Assembly: GCA_012523035.1 (NCBI GenBank)
Contig: JAAYJH010000040.1
Span: forward strand, 1 to 37,963
Direction of reading: 5' to 3'
DNA length: 37,963 nucleotides
Source of the DNA: Fibrobacter sp.
GTDB taxonomy: Bacteria; Fibrobacterota; Fibrobacteria; Fibrobacterales; Fibrobacteraceae
Numbering within the stretch: the first letter of the stretch is position 1; every line of letters begins with the position of its first letter. The translations under genes and the position numbers were made by a program. The notes below the pieces were generated by a model. The model ran no database searches, was not told the origin of the DNA, and was given only the letters and a program-made list of their open reading frames with translations. Shown one piece after another: positions 1 through 8,480 of the stretch.

Positions 1-765
1 GCTTTTGAAAGAGAAAGCGTGGGCTGGATGAATTTAACAGAATTGTCCACAGATAAAGAAGAGTTTTCACTGCCTGCAATCGATAAAATGAAGGCCTATT
101 CTATCACTAATCCAAAAGATGTCAACGAATATTTTATAGTAGAATATAGGCCGCCAACAAATTTTGATTCTGGAATCGAAGAGACTGGTGTTTTAGTTTG
201 GTATATCCACTACAATAATCAAATTTGGGCAAATAACAATCCCAATAAAGATCCCCTCCACCCTAGAGTTAATGTCCAAAAAGTTTTACTTGGAAATAAA
301 AAACCTGTTGATTTTTATGCTCCTTTTGAGTTTGTCGATAAAACTTCTGCCTTAGTTTCTGGTGTGCACTATTTTATAAAGGACAACGAAGAATCTGTAT
401 GTTTTACTAATGATAATCAGCTACAAATAGAAAAATGCAGCAGTGACATGAAAGCGAGCAGCTCTTCTACACTAACAGAGCCTCCTTCTCTAAGCTCTAG
501 TTCTGCTGATACGCCTACCTATATTGTAGAGACTCTTTCAAAATATAAAACCACAATTAGAACACACAAAAACAAAGTTACTCTTTATACCGAAGTCCCT
601 GGAAATAAAAGTTTGGAACTTTTTGACTTGCAAGGAAATTTAATTCTCAAAAAAGAATTTCAAAATACAGAAGTTCAGATTTTTGTCCCACAAAAAAACA
701 CCTATGTTTTACGATTATCGGTTCATGGCCGTGCTATTGAACAAAAAATTTGGATCTCTAAATAA
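1..765 (+). CDS. M6-family metalloprotease-like secreted protein, C-terminal part (5' end outside window)
   Basis: The frame is open from base 1 (A-F-E-R-E-S-V-G-W-M), so this is the 3' end of a longer gene and the GTG at 19 is not a convincing start. The opening residues match the segment just after the catalytic region in M6 peptidases, where a helix ends in 'R..x-GW'. They are followed by an EYFIVEYR strand and a 'GVLVWYIHYN' strand typical of the M6 fold. The full-length paralogue in this window has the equivalent 'RIYMGW' and 'EYLLIENRQ'. Next comes a serine-rich linker (about codons 150-170), then a roughly 75-residue beta-rich C-terminal domain resembling FCB-group secretion/sorting domains. 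The catalytic motif lies upstream of the window, so activity cannot be judged. The gene converges on the TPR lipoprotein gene with only 4 bases between stop codons. Confidence 0.72.
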   Translation, partial: AFERESVGWMNLTELSTDKEEFSLPAIDKMKAYSITNPKDVNEYFIVEYRPPTNFDSGIEETGVLVWYIHYNNQIWANNNPNKDPLHPRVNVQKVLLGNKKPVDFYAPFEFVDKTSALVSGVHYFIKDNEESVCFTNDNQLQIEKCSSDMKASSSSTLTEPPSLSSSSADTPTYIVETLSKYKTTIRTHKNKVTLYTEVPGNKSLELFDLQGNLILKKEFQNTEVQIFVPQKNTYVLRLSVHGRAIEQKIWISK

Positions 766-769
766 GCTT

Positions 770-2725
770 TTATTCAAAGTCATACATACTATCATAAGTA
801 CTTTCTAAAATTTCTTCTTCTTTGCTTTTTATAATGTCTTCTGCAGTGCTTTCTTTGCTCTTTGTCATTGATTCATAATACTGCTTTGACAAGCGTTCAA
901 TATGTTGCTCATTTTGTGCGATACGATTGCGAAGTCGTTTGAGCTCTTCATCGGTGATTTCAACTCGGGTTTGTAAGCGTTTATCGGCTTCTTTTCCCCA
1001 AGGAGTGTCCCCGTGTTTAGTGCGTAATTTTTTAAAAACAATAGCGGCACTGTCTTTTGTATTTGGATTCATTTGATAATAAATACCTTTCATAAATAAA
1101 GCTTGAATGCCAGAACGGGTCTCTGGAAATTCTGTGTAAATAGAGTCATAAAGATACATAGCATTTCGATACGCCGAGTCCACAAGGTCCATCTCTTCTA
1201 AAGGCAAAGCCTCGGCTGCAAACCATAAACTTTCGGCTTGCAAAAATCGTTCGTATGCTAAATCTTCTTTTGTTTTGATGGTCACTCGCATGCCCAGGTT
1301 TTTTTGTGCCTGTTTTGCATATTCGGTGTCAGGGTATTCTTTTATAATCTTTAGATAAATTTCTTCGGCTGCATCTGCATCATTTTTAAACTCATCATAG
1401 ATAAATGCCTTTGCATAAGTTGCCCGTAAGACTTTTAAAGTGTCTTCTGATTTTTCAATCATGGTTTCTAGCCTTTGTAAAGCGCTGTCTAACTCGCTCA
1501 ACTTAAATAGAAACAACTCAGCAATTTGAAACTCATTGTCAAAAAACCTAGTCACTGCGGCAGCAGAGGTGTCTGCAGCAATGCTCTTATTATCGCTTTG
1601 TAAAACCAACATCCGTCTCAACGCATCTCTTCTTTCTCGACTATCTCTTCCCCAAGAGCTCCCCGGTTTTGCTATAAAACTACTATCGTAATAATCCATA
1701 GCCTTTTGATATTGTCGTGTTCGAACTTGTTCATCATCTCCTAAGTGAAAATAAGCCCGTGAGGCCTGGTCCGTTTTAGCGTAATCTTTGGTCACCATTT
1801 CAAATGCTAAGCGAGCTTTTTGAATTTCTCCTCCCAACTTTAGGAGCTCCGCATAACGCACCATAAAATCTGACCGTCTAGTGGCAAAATCTTTGTTCAA
1901 TATCAATGCTTCGTATTCTTTAGAGGCTTCTATGTATTGTTTTTGTTCTGCTAAACACTCGGCGGCTTGAATTTTTGCTGTCAATAAATCCCTTTCATTT
2001 AAATTTTCTATTTCTTTGGCTGTATAATGTTCTCTCGATTTCACCCAATTTTCTACTTTATAATACAAACCTGCTATACGAAAGTGTACTTTTCCTCGCA
2101 TATAAGGAGTGGCTAGCGAGTCTTTTAAAATATTTTCTAAAGCAGCAATGGCCTCTGTCGGAGATTCCGATTTTTCTTCTAATAGAGCTAATAAATTTTG
2201 GCCTTCGTAATAATAAGGATGCTTGGTCCCTTTTTCTAAAACAGGTTCTAAAGCAAAACGACTGATATTATACTCGCCATTTTTATACAGACTATAAGCT
2301 CTCTGGTATTCTACTGTTGGCATAGAATCATGATCAGAAAAATAGCGTTCAAATTCGTCGTATTTTACAATTGCCTTGGCCCACTCTTGCTTGTGTCTAA
2401 AAGATTCCGCAATTAAAAAAACGGCTTGAGCGGTTCTTTTTTTGTTTTTTGGAAAGCGTTCTAAGACTCGAGACCCCTTTTCTATCACTCGATCGTATTT
2501 TTTTCTTTCTTCTGCATCGAGATAAGTCTCTTCTTCTTGAGCTGTGTCTATACGAGCTTCTCTTAAATCTTTTGCTTCGTCAAAGGCTCGTTCTGCATTA
2601 AACATATGGTTTAAATAGGCACAACAAGTGCAAGCTTGCATCTGCCACAGAAAAGCCAAACCGACCAAAAGGAATAAAAACTTTAGGTGAGTCCGGTGTT
2701 TTTTGAAAAAAACTCTAAATGCCAT
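770..2725 (-). CDS. TPR-repeat outer-membrane lipoprotein, BamD/YbgF-like
   Basis: With the ATG at 2725 the protein has 651 residues. A TTG-type extension to 2794 would overlap the upstream gene and place 23 extra residues before the signal sequence, so I prefer 2725. The N terminus has a basic stretch, a hydrophobic core and then a Cys cluster (ACTCC, first Cys about residue 32), which reads as an imperfect lipobox. The rest is helical tetratricopeptide repeats with BamD-like patterns (AEAF..K..W..A...Y), ending in a charged coiled coil (about residues 600-651). Such proteins usually scaffold envelope complexes; the partner is unknown here. It lies 35 bases downstream of another TPR gene and rpoD and may be cotranscribed with them. 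Function beyond TPR scaffold is inference. Confidence 0.72.
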   Translation of the reverse strand: MAFRVFFKKHRTHLKFLFLLVGLAFLWQMQACTCCAYLNHMFNAERAFDEAKDLREARIDTAQEEETYLDAEERKKYDRVIEKGSRVLERFPKNKKRTAQAVFLIAESFRHKQEWAKAIVKYDEFERYFSDHDSMPTVEYQRAYSLYKNGEYNISRFALEPVLEKGTKHPYYYEGQNLLALLEEKSESPTEAIAALENILKDSLATPYMRGKVHFRIAGLYYKVENWVKSREHYTAKEIENLNERDLLTAKIQAAECLAEQKQYIEASKEYEALILNKDFATRRSDFMVRYAELLKLGGEIQKARLAFEMVTKDYAKTDQASRAYFHLGDDEQVRTRQYQKAMDYYDSSFIAKPGSSWGRDSRERRDALRRMLVLQSDNKSIAADTSAAAVTRFFDNEFQIAELFLFKLSELDSALQRLETMIEKSEDTLKVLRATYAKAFIYDEFKNDADAAEEIYLKIIKEYPDTEYAKQAQKNLGMRVTIKTKEDLAYERFLQAESLWFAAEALPLEEMDLVDSAYRNAMYLYDSIYTEFPETRSGIQALFMKGIYYQMNPNTKDSAAIVFKKLRTKHGDTPWGKEADKRLQTRVEITDEELKRLRNRIAQNEQHIERLSKQYYESMTKSKESTAEDIIKSKEEEILESTYDSMYDFE

Positions 2726-2760
2726 AGCTCTAAAATACAAAAAATCAAACTCAGTGCTTG

Positions 2761-4464
2761 CTAGTATAAGGTTAAATAAGTCAAATAATCGCAAAGTCTC
2801 ATATTATCCGAAATCTCGTTTTTATCAAAGCGAATCATACGGATTTTATTGGGCTCCCCAATAATGCGGGCTAAAATTTCAAAATTATCCACAGTTTCCC
2901 ACACCACTGCGTCTATAACGGTGTCTCCACATTCGGCCTCTCCTGTAGCACTCCCTATCCCAGAAATTCTAGAATTGTGTTTTAAAAAACGATTGTAAAT
3001 ATCAGGAGAACCACCAGAATAATTTGGAGTTGTCGAAGAATCTACGACCAAAACATGCACTCCATAATAACGCTTCATTTTATTAAACAAAACCGTATAT
3101 TGATGCAAATAGGGGGCTTGGTAAAAAGATTCTTGCCAAATATTAGGTGAAATTTCTGTGAAATTAGAAATGTCATAACTCTTAAAAAAAGTATCTTTGG
3201 ATTCTCCGTAACGCACCAAATAATGCCCTAACATCGTCGTATAATCGTGCTTTTTTGAAGGCCCAGAAACCCGCATGCTATCTGCCACTCTATTCAATGT
3301 TTCTGTGAGTTCACCATCATCTTTTGAATAAGTAGGCCTGTTTTTTGATTCCTGTATTCTCAATTGAATATCTGGATATTCTGGGTCGTGGTGTGCTATC
3401 TCTTGAAACTGTTGCTTGGCCTTTTCGAAAAGCCGTCCTTTTAAATAAGCTAAACCCAAAGCTTCTCTTAAAGGCAAATTCTCTGGATAAGTGCTTACCA
3501 AAGGCTCTAAAATTTCATAGGCGACTTGAGCTTTGTCTTGAGGAGTCATATAAACGCCATTTTCTGGACTGGGAGATGTTTTTTGACCCAAAGTCGCTAG
3601 AGCCTGTTCCGCCTCTTCATAATTAGGTCGAAGAGCTAGAATGCGTAAATAAGTCTTTTCGGCAAGATCAAAAGCCCCTTTATATTCATACAAATAACCT
3701 TGTAAAAGTAGTAACACAGTGTTTCCTGGAAAACGACTCAAGGCATATTCTAAAACAGCAGCAGCACTATCCAAATCACCAGATTGATGGTATATCATTG
3801 AAAGTTGTTCATAAGCTTTTTGAGAGGAGGCTTGGCTTAAAGAAATCGCCATTTTTGCTTCACTCTTTGCTTGGGAATAGCGTTTATCTTCTTCTAAAAG
3901 TTTAGCATACCATAATCGAAAATCTAAAAATGACGGGGCTTTTTCACACGACTTTCTAGCTAAATCAAGAGCAAAAGACAAATTCCCTATAGAATACGCT
4001 TCTCTGCTTTCTAAATAAAAGTTCAATGATGGATTCAATTCTTTTGTTTTAATAGATTGTATCAATGGTTTTATTTTATCTTCTAATTGAACTTTATGAA
4101 CTTGTTCTTGCTTCCAAAAATTGTGCAATAAACCCCACTCCGCTAATATCAAATCTGGATAAGAAATCAAAAGTGCTTCGAAGACTTCTTGAGATTGCAG
4201 ATAAAAACCTCTATACATTAATTCAAAAGCTCGATCCAAATCTTCTTTGGCAGAAAAAGAAAGGCTAGACAAGCCTTTGTTTAAATGAGGTGGCTTTCCT
4301 TTTTCTACAGAGTTTTCTTTTGAACCAAATGGAACACTTTCTAGTTTTAAATTTACGGGACCAAAATGTTGATAAAGCATAGTAGCCCAATAAAACAAAA
4401 ATGCTCCTACGATGAAGATTAAAAAATACTTCGCTGCTAATTGGGCTGTTTTGGGGTTTGCCAT
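2761..4464 (-). CDS. membrane-anchored TPR protein with an unrecognised C-terminal domain
   Basis: The start is set at ATG 4464 because an AAAGGTG ribosome-binding site sits six bases upstream; the GTG at 4473 is part of that site. The protein has 567 residues. It has one N-terminal membrane segment (about residues 13-31, YFLIFIVGAFLFYWATML) and no lipobox. TPR repeats follow to about residue 385, including 'YEYKGAFDLAEKTYLRILALRP' style units. The last 140-150 residues (from about YDISNFTEISPN) are not TPR and I do not recognise the domain. It contains a VHVLVVDSS strand, a GSATGEAECGD turn and two late cysteines. It is located 16 bases downstream of rpoD, so it is probably in the rpoD operon. 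Confidence 0.7.
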   Translation of the reverse strand: MANPKTAQLAAKYFLIFIVGAFLFYWATMLYQHFGPVNLKLESVPFGSKENSVEKGKPPHLNKGLSSLSFSAKEDLDRAFELMYRGFYLQSQEVFEALLISYPDLILAEWGLLHNFWKQEQVHKVQLEDKIKPLIQSIKTKELNPSLNFYLESREAYSIGNLSFALDLARKSCEKAPSFLDFRLWYAKLLEEDKRYSQAKSEAKMAISLSQASSQKAYEQLSMIYHQSGDLDSAAAVLEYALSRFPGNTVLLLLQGYLYEYKGAFDLAEKTYLRILALRPNYEEAEQALATLGQKTSPSPENGVYMTPQDKAQVAYEILEPLVSTYPENLPLREALGLAYLKGRLFEKAKQQFQEIAHHDPEYPDIQLRIQESKNRPTYSKDDGELTETLNRVADSMRVSGPSKKHDYTTMLGHYLVRYGESKDTFFKSYDISNFTEISPNIWQESFYQAPYLHQYTVLFNKMKRYYGVHVLVVDSSTTPNYSGGSPDIYNRFLKHNSRISGIGSATGEAECGDTVIDAVVWETVDNFEILARIIGEPNKIRMIRFDKNEISDNMRLCDYLTYLTLY

Positions 4465-4480
4465 TCTAAACACCTTTAAA

Positions 4481-5326
4481 CTAAAGTGTCAAAAAATCAG
4501 ACAATTTATCTTTATTTTCCTTGTTTTTTTGTAGTTTTCTAAGGGTTTTATTTTTGATTTGACGCACTCGTTCACGACTCAGCTTTAAATCTTCTCCAAT
4601 GTCTTTAAGAGTTGTATCTTCAATTGCATCCAAACCATAAAACATTTTTAGAATCTCTTCTTCTCTAGAAGGTAAGGACGATAATGTTTCTTGGATTAAT
4701 TTGCGTCGTTCTTCACTCTCCAGTTCATCGTCTTGATTTCCTTCTGCACCAAGCACATCCATCAAAGTACTCACAGAATCTCCCCCAACAGCATTGTCTT
4801 CACCAATAGGAGCGTCCAAAGAAATATCCACTATTTTTTCCATCACTTCCACAATATCGCGTTCTTGAGAGGCAAATTCTTCCATAGCAATAGTAGCCTC
4901 GTAATCTCCACCATTTTGAACCAACATGCGCTTGAATTTATTCACCAAAGCCAGCTTGTTGGGAGGGATTCGTACGGCACCTACTTGTTCAAAAAGAGCC
5001 TTTTGAATAGATTGTCGAATCCACCACACTGCATAACTAATAAACTTCACTTGTCTATCAATATCAAATCGCTTAGCTGCTTTAAATAAACCTAAATTCC
5101 CTTCGTTAATTAAATCCAACAAAGAAAGCCCGCGTCCTTGGTATTTTCTAGCCACACTCACCACAAAGCGAAGATTCCCTTGAATGAGCCGCTGCATAGC
5201 TGTATTTCTCGTCGCCTCAGATTCATTATTTTTAATGATCATCAACAATGCCATTTCTTCATTAGCTGTCAGGGTTGGATGTTTATTTAAATCACGAAAA
5301 TAAAGCGATTCATTAAAGTCACTCAT
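4481..5326 (-). CDS. rpoD: primary-type sigma-70 factor without region 1.1
   Basis: Directs RNA polymerase core to -35/-10 promoters. The start is ATG 5326, preceded by AGGTG six bases away; the in-frame GTG at 5335 belongs to that ribosome-binding site. The 281-residue protein has region 1.2 (LTANEE), 2.1-2.2 (GNLRFVVSVARKY, DLINEGNLGLFKAAKRFD), 2.3-2.4 (FISYAVWWIRQSI), region 3, and a region 4.2 helix-turn-helix (LKDIGEDLKLSRERVRQI). There is no region 1.1 and no non-conserved region insert. This is the usual form of the housekeeping sigma in Bacteroidota-like lineages, so rpoD is more likely than a group 2 sigma. It is followed closely by two TPR envelope genes. Confidence 0.85.
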   Translation of the reverse strand: MSDFNESLYFRDLNKHPTLTANEEMALLMIIKNNESEATRNTAMQRLIQGNLRFVVSVARKYQGRGLSLLDLINEGNLGLFKAAKRFDIDRQVKFISYAVWWIRQSIQKALFEQVGAVRIPPNKLALVNKFKRMLVQNGGDYEATIAMEEFASQERDIVEVMEKIVDISLDAPIGEDNAVGGDSVSTLMDVLGAEGNQDDELESEERRKLIQETLSSLPSREEEILKMFYGLDAIEDTTLKDIGEDLKLSRERVRQIKNKTLRKLQKNKENKDKLSDFLTL

Positions 5327-5376
5327 AAAAAGCACCTATATATTCAAAATTTCCCGTTTCTTGGAAAGATAATTAA

Positions 5377-5404
5377 AAGATACCATTAAAAATAAAATTG
5401 TTAA
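5377..5404 (-). promoter_or_regulatory. candidate promoter for rpoD and downstream TPR genes
   Basis: On the minus strand TTAACA (5399-5404) is separated by 16 bases from TATCTT (5377-5382), about 50 bases upstream of the rpoD start. The match to the sigma-70 consensus is moderate, and the AT-rich background makes chance matches likely. The 179-base gap between the DUF971 gene and rpoD holds no coding frame that I can support. Confidence 0.33.
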
Positions 5405-5505
5405 AGGCTTTTTAAAGATTTTAAGCTTTTTGGAGCCGATTTGTAAATAAAAAAACCAATTAACGCAAAACTTCTAAAGGAGCATTCTAGTATTAAAACT
5501 TCAAA

Positions 5506-5808
5506 TCACTTTTTATTTTCGCTAAAATCTTTTAGCAATCGATACGGATAAATACCACTCGCGTGCCCATCGGTCCATGTGATGCCTACTGCATAGCGGC
5601 CTATAGAACGCAAAGTTTCTATCAAAATATCTTTGGGAACCGAGCTTGGATCTAAAATTGGTTTTCCAGAAAACTCATCCACACACAATGCACAGGGGCA
5701 GGCCAAACGCAAATCTCTAAGGGCTATTTCCGAGCAAGAACCATCATTCCAGTCAAAGCGTATCTCATTTTTTTCGGTTTTTGAAATTTTTGTAGGCTGT
5801 AAAATCAT
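5506..5808 (-). CDS. DUF971 / GBBH-like N-terminal domain protein
   Basis: A 100-residue protein made of a single DUF971 domain. This is the small beta domain also found at the N terminus of gamma-butyrobetaine hydroxylases and at the C terminus of some Mrp-type iron-sulfur carriers. Visible hallmarks are the LRDLRLACPCALC segment with a CxxxC-like cysteine group, and the IRxxxRYAVGITWTDGHASGIYPYRLL core. Its ATG overlaps the mrp stop codon as ATGA (5805-5808), with GGAGTGA as a ribosome-binding site inside mrp, so translation is probably coupled. The link with mrp suggests a role in Fe-S cluster delivery; this is inference from context. Confidence 0.85.
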   Translation of the reverse strand: MILQPTKISKTEKNEIRFDWNDGSCSEIALRDLRLACPCALCVDEFSGKPILDPSSVPKDILIETLRSIGRYAVGITWTDGHASGIYPYRLLKDFSENKK

Positions 5809-6899
5809 AATTCACTCCAATTATAGGTGTAATTTGTCAATGCAGACTCATTGCTCAAAGCAATCGCCGAAAGTCCACACACCACCTGATCTGCAATTTT
5901 AACAAACTCTGCTGCAGACACGCTATTAGGGTGTGCAAGCACAGCTGGAGCACCTAGGTCTCCGGAATCTGCAATAAAAGGCTCTAAAGGCACTTGCCCC
6001 AAGAGAGGCACACCATATAATTTAGTCATCTTTTCTCCACCACCAGACCTAAAAATAAAATGTCGTTTATCACAAGAATCACACACAAAATAACTCATAT
6101 TCTCGACCACACCAAGTACCGCCACTCCCACCGAATCAAACATGGCCACCCCTTTTCTACAATCAGCCAAAGCCACCTCTTGAGGAGTAGTCACCACCAC
6201 AGCACCAGAAAGCGGGCAGTTTTGGGTAAGGGTGAGCTGGATATCCCCTGTTCCTGGAGGAAAATCCACCAATAAATAATCCAATTCGCCCCAGCGAACT
6301 CGGTGCAAAAAATTTTGAATCATTTGACTAGCCATAGGCCCACGCCAAATAGTGGCTTTATTTGAATCCGAAAACATACTCATCGAAACTACAGCGATTC
6401 CACCTTTGGTCAGCACAGGAGAAATCGTTTGATCTGAATGTACTTGAGGCGCTTCTTCTATTCCAAACATCAATCCCATCGAAGGGCCATAAATATCGGC
6501 ATCTAAAATCCCAACTTTTACTCCAGACAAACTCAGAGCCATCGCTAGGTTGGCTGTGACAGTGGATTTACCCACTCCTCCTTTACCAGAAGAAACCCCC
6601 ACAATGTGTGAAACATCTTTGAGCATCGAGTTTTTGGCCAGATCCATTTTTGGTTTGGTTGTTTTACCAGAGATAGTCACTTCAACTGACTTTGCTCCTA
6701 TATTTTTGAGGATACTTTCGGCCTCTTTTTTAAATTTATCTTTAATGGGACAAGCCGGTGTCGTTAATACCAAATCAAAAGACACATCTTTTTCTTTTGA
6801 AATTTTTAAGTTTTGAACAAAACCTAACTCGACAATGTTTCTCCCCAAATCGGGATCCATAATGGCTTCTAAAGCCTTTAAAATTTCTTGCTCTTTCAT
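5805..6899 (-). CDS. mrp: Mrp/NBP35-family Fe-S cluster carrier ATPase with N-terminal MIP18 (DUF59) domain
   Basis: Binds and transfers iron-sulfur clusters to target apoproteins in the cytoplasm, driven by a deviant-Walker ATPase. The DUF59/MIP18 domain occupies about residues 1-85, with its TTPACP cysteine motif at 46-51. The P-loop GKGGVGKST is at 105-113. The family's ILDADIYGPS follows at about 131-140, and the cluster-binding CxxC is Cys273/Cys276. The 364-residue length is normal. The gene overlaps the DUF971 gene by four bases, giving the three domains of plant HCF101 as two separate proteins. The ABC ATPase gene ends 32 bases upstream. Confidence 0.93.
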   Translation of the reverse strand: MKEQEILKALEAIMDPDLGRNIVELGFVQNLKISKEKDVSFDLVLTTPACPIKDKFKKEAESILKNIGAKSVEVTISGKTTKPKMDLAKNSMLKDVSHIVGVSSGKGGVGKSTVTANLAMALSLSGVKVGILDADIYGPSMGLMFGIEEAPQVHSDQTISPVLTKGGIAVVSMSMFSDSNKATIWRGPMASQMIQNFLHRVRWGELDYLLVDFPPGTGDIQLTLTQNCPLSGAVVVTTPQEVALADCRKGVAMFDSVGVAVLGVVENMSYFVCDSCDKRHFIFRSGGGEKMTKLYGVPLLGQVPLEPFIADSGDLGAPAVLAHPNSVSAAEFVKIADQVVCGLSAIALSNESALTNYTYNWSEL

Positions 6900-6931
6900 A
6901 ATCTTAAATTAGTAAAAAGCAATAAAAAAGA

Positions 6932-8383
6932 CTAGGTCAAAGAAAACTTAGGCATCTTCAGCAAATGAGTCATGCAACTAGGCCATTCATTTTGATAATG
7001 AGAAACTAAAATCAAAGTGCTCCGTATTGACAAAGAATCCAATAAATCTAAAATTCGCTCTCTATATTGAAGGGCCATTCCCTGAAAAGGCTCGTCTAAA
7101 ATCAAGACTCTAGGCTTTTTAATAGCCGCTCGCAAAATCAAAAGCACCCTTTTTTCTATGGGATTAAGCTCAGAAAACAAGACCTTTGGATTTTTAAAAC
7201 CCATTTTTGAACATAAACTTTGCACTTGATTTCGCTCTTCATAGGTCGCCTGTTTCAAATGTCCAAAAGGCAACACAAAACCAGAAAGCAATAAATCAAA
7301 AACACTCCAGTCACTCTGAAAATGCAAGGCCATTTCTGGAGAAAAAAAGCCCAATTGCTCCTTGTGCTCCCAGATATTTAAGGATTTTCCTGGCACTTTC
7401 CCCAACAACTTCACTCGATTTTTGTAAATCTGAGGATGATCAGCCGAAAGCAGTGACAACAAAGTGCTTTTACCAGCCCCATTTTCGCCCATAACCACCC
7501 AATGCTGGCCTTCATAAACTTTCCAAGTTAAATTTTGAATCACCGGAGTTTTCCCAAAAGAGACACCAATATCTTCCAAATCAAAAAGCACGCTCCCCTT
7601 ATTATTTGGCTCTTTTAGCTTTACAAACTCATAATTTACGGGCAATATTCTTGGCTTCGAATCCTTGGCCTCTAACTTTTGGGCTAAACAAGGCTTAAAT
7701 TTTCCATCTACACACTCAAAAGCTGGCAAGTTTAGAATTATTTCTTCCACTCTTGGCGTACGGATCAGAAACTTCAAAGCATAATGACTCATTTTCAGCA
7801 CAGATTCCCTTAAAATGGGCCGAAAATAAAAATCCAATCCTCCAAAAAGATCATCAAAATACACCCACTCTGGCTTTTCCATCCACATTCGCATCAAAAG
7901 AACCCTCCTTAACTCGCCGTTAGACAAGCTAAGCAAACTTCTATCCAAAATCTTTGGAGTCAAAAAGGCCAATTCCAAAGCTTCCTCTAGCATTTCTGGG
8001 TGAGTTTTAGCCAAAGCCTCGTCATCCACCCACAAATCACTTTGCAAAAAAAACTTAGAATCCAATAAAAAATTTTTCACCAAAATAGCTTCTTTATTTT
8101 CTAAACTGATCAAGCGTTGCTGCCAAAAGGGAGCCACTGTCCTCTGGATTTTTTGTTGGACCTGCTCTGACACCACGGAGACTCTTGATTTTTGCTTTAA
8201 AAACTTCCAAATCGATGAATCTAAAGCCCCTTCTGGATCCAAAATTTGAACCTGAGAATGCTCTTCAAATAAAGCCTCTATTTGTTTTAAATACACAATA
8301 ACTCCAAAAATAAATACATACAAAAAATACAAATTTACATTTCTTTTGGTATGGTGATAATTAGAAGCGCCTTGCCCCATCAT
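6932..8383 (-). CDS. ModF-like tandem ABC ATPase with one degenerate ATP site
   Basis: A soluble protein with two ABC nucleotide-binding domains in one chain (483 residues), laid out like ModF/PhrA. The ATG at 8383 has a strong AGGAGG ten bases upstream. Domain 1: the expected Walker A position reads DPEGALDSS (about 49-57), with the lysine replaced by Asp55. The signature LSNGE is intact (153-157), and Walker B reads VYFDD (174-178), with Asp for the catalytic Glu. Domain 2: Walker A GENGAGKST (299-307), Walker B LILDEP (427-432) and His462 are intact, but the signature is replaced by FSELNPIEK. In an ABC sandwich this leaves one complete composite site. No permease gene is adjacent. Substrate and role are unknown; some relatives are tied to molybdate, but nothing here shows that. 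Confidence 0.8.
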   Translation of the reverse strand: MMGQGASNYHHTKRNVNLYFLYVFIFGVIVYLKQIEALFEEHSQVQILDPEGALDSSIWKFLKQKSRVSVVSEQVQQKIQRTVAPFWQQRLISLENKEAILVKNFLLDSKFFLQSDLWVDDEALAKTHPEMLEEALELAFLTPKILDRSLLSLSNGELRRVLLMRMWMEKPEWVYFDDLFGGLDFYFRPILRESVLKMSHYALKFLIRTPRVEEIILNLPAFECVDGKFKPCLAQKLEAKDSKPRILPVNYEFVKLKEPNNKGSVLFDLEDIGVSFGKTPVIQNLTWKVYEGQHWVVMGENGAGKSTLLSLLSADHPQIYKNRVKLLGKVPGKSLNIWEHKEQLGFFSPEMALHFQSDWSVFDLLLSGFVLPFGHLKQATYEERNQVQSLCSKMGFKNPKVLFSELNPIEKRVLLILRAAIKKPRVLILDEPFQGMALQYRERILDLLDSLSIRSTLILVSHYQNEWPSCMTHLLKMPKFSLT

Positions 8384-8480
8384 TGAAGCACAGCCTCCTG
8401 GATATCAAAAGTGCACCCTAAACGAATAGATTTCCTTCTAATGCTTTTCTAATCTGATCTTTTTTTTTATCTTAATCACC

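Noticed and set aside
19-21. GTG as start of the left-edge gene
   Set aside because: The frame stays open to base 1 and the residues before it match the M6 family, so the gene is cut by the window edge.
8281-8340. Hydrophobic N terminus of the ABC ATPase as a membrane anchor
   Set aside because: The stretch aligns by spacing with the first beta strands that precede Walker A in ABC domains, so a membrane helix is not needed.
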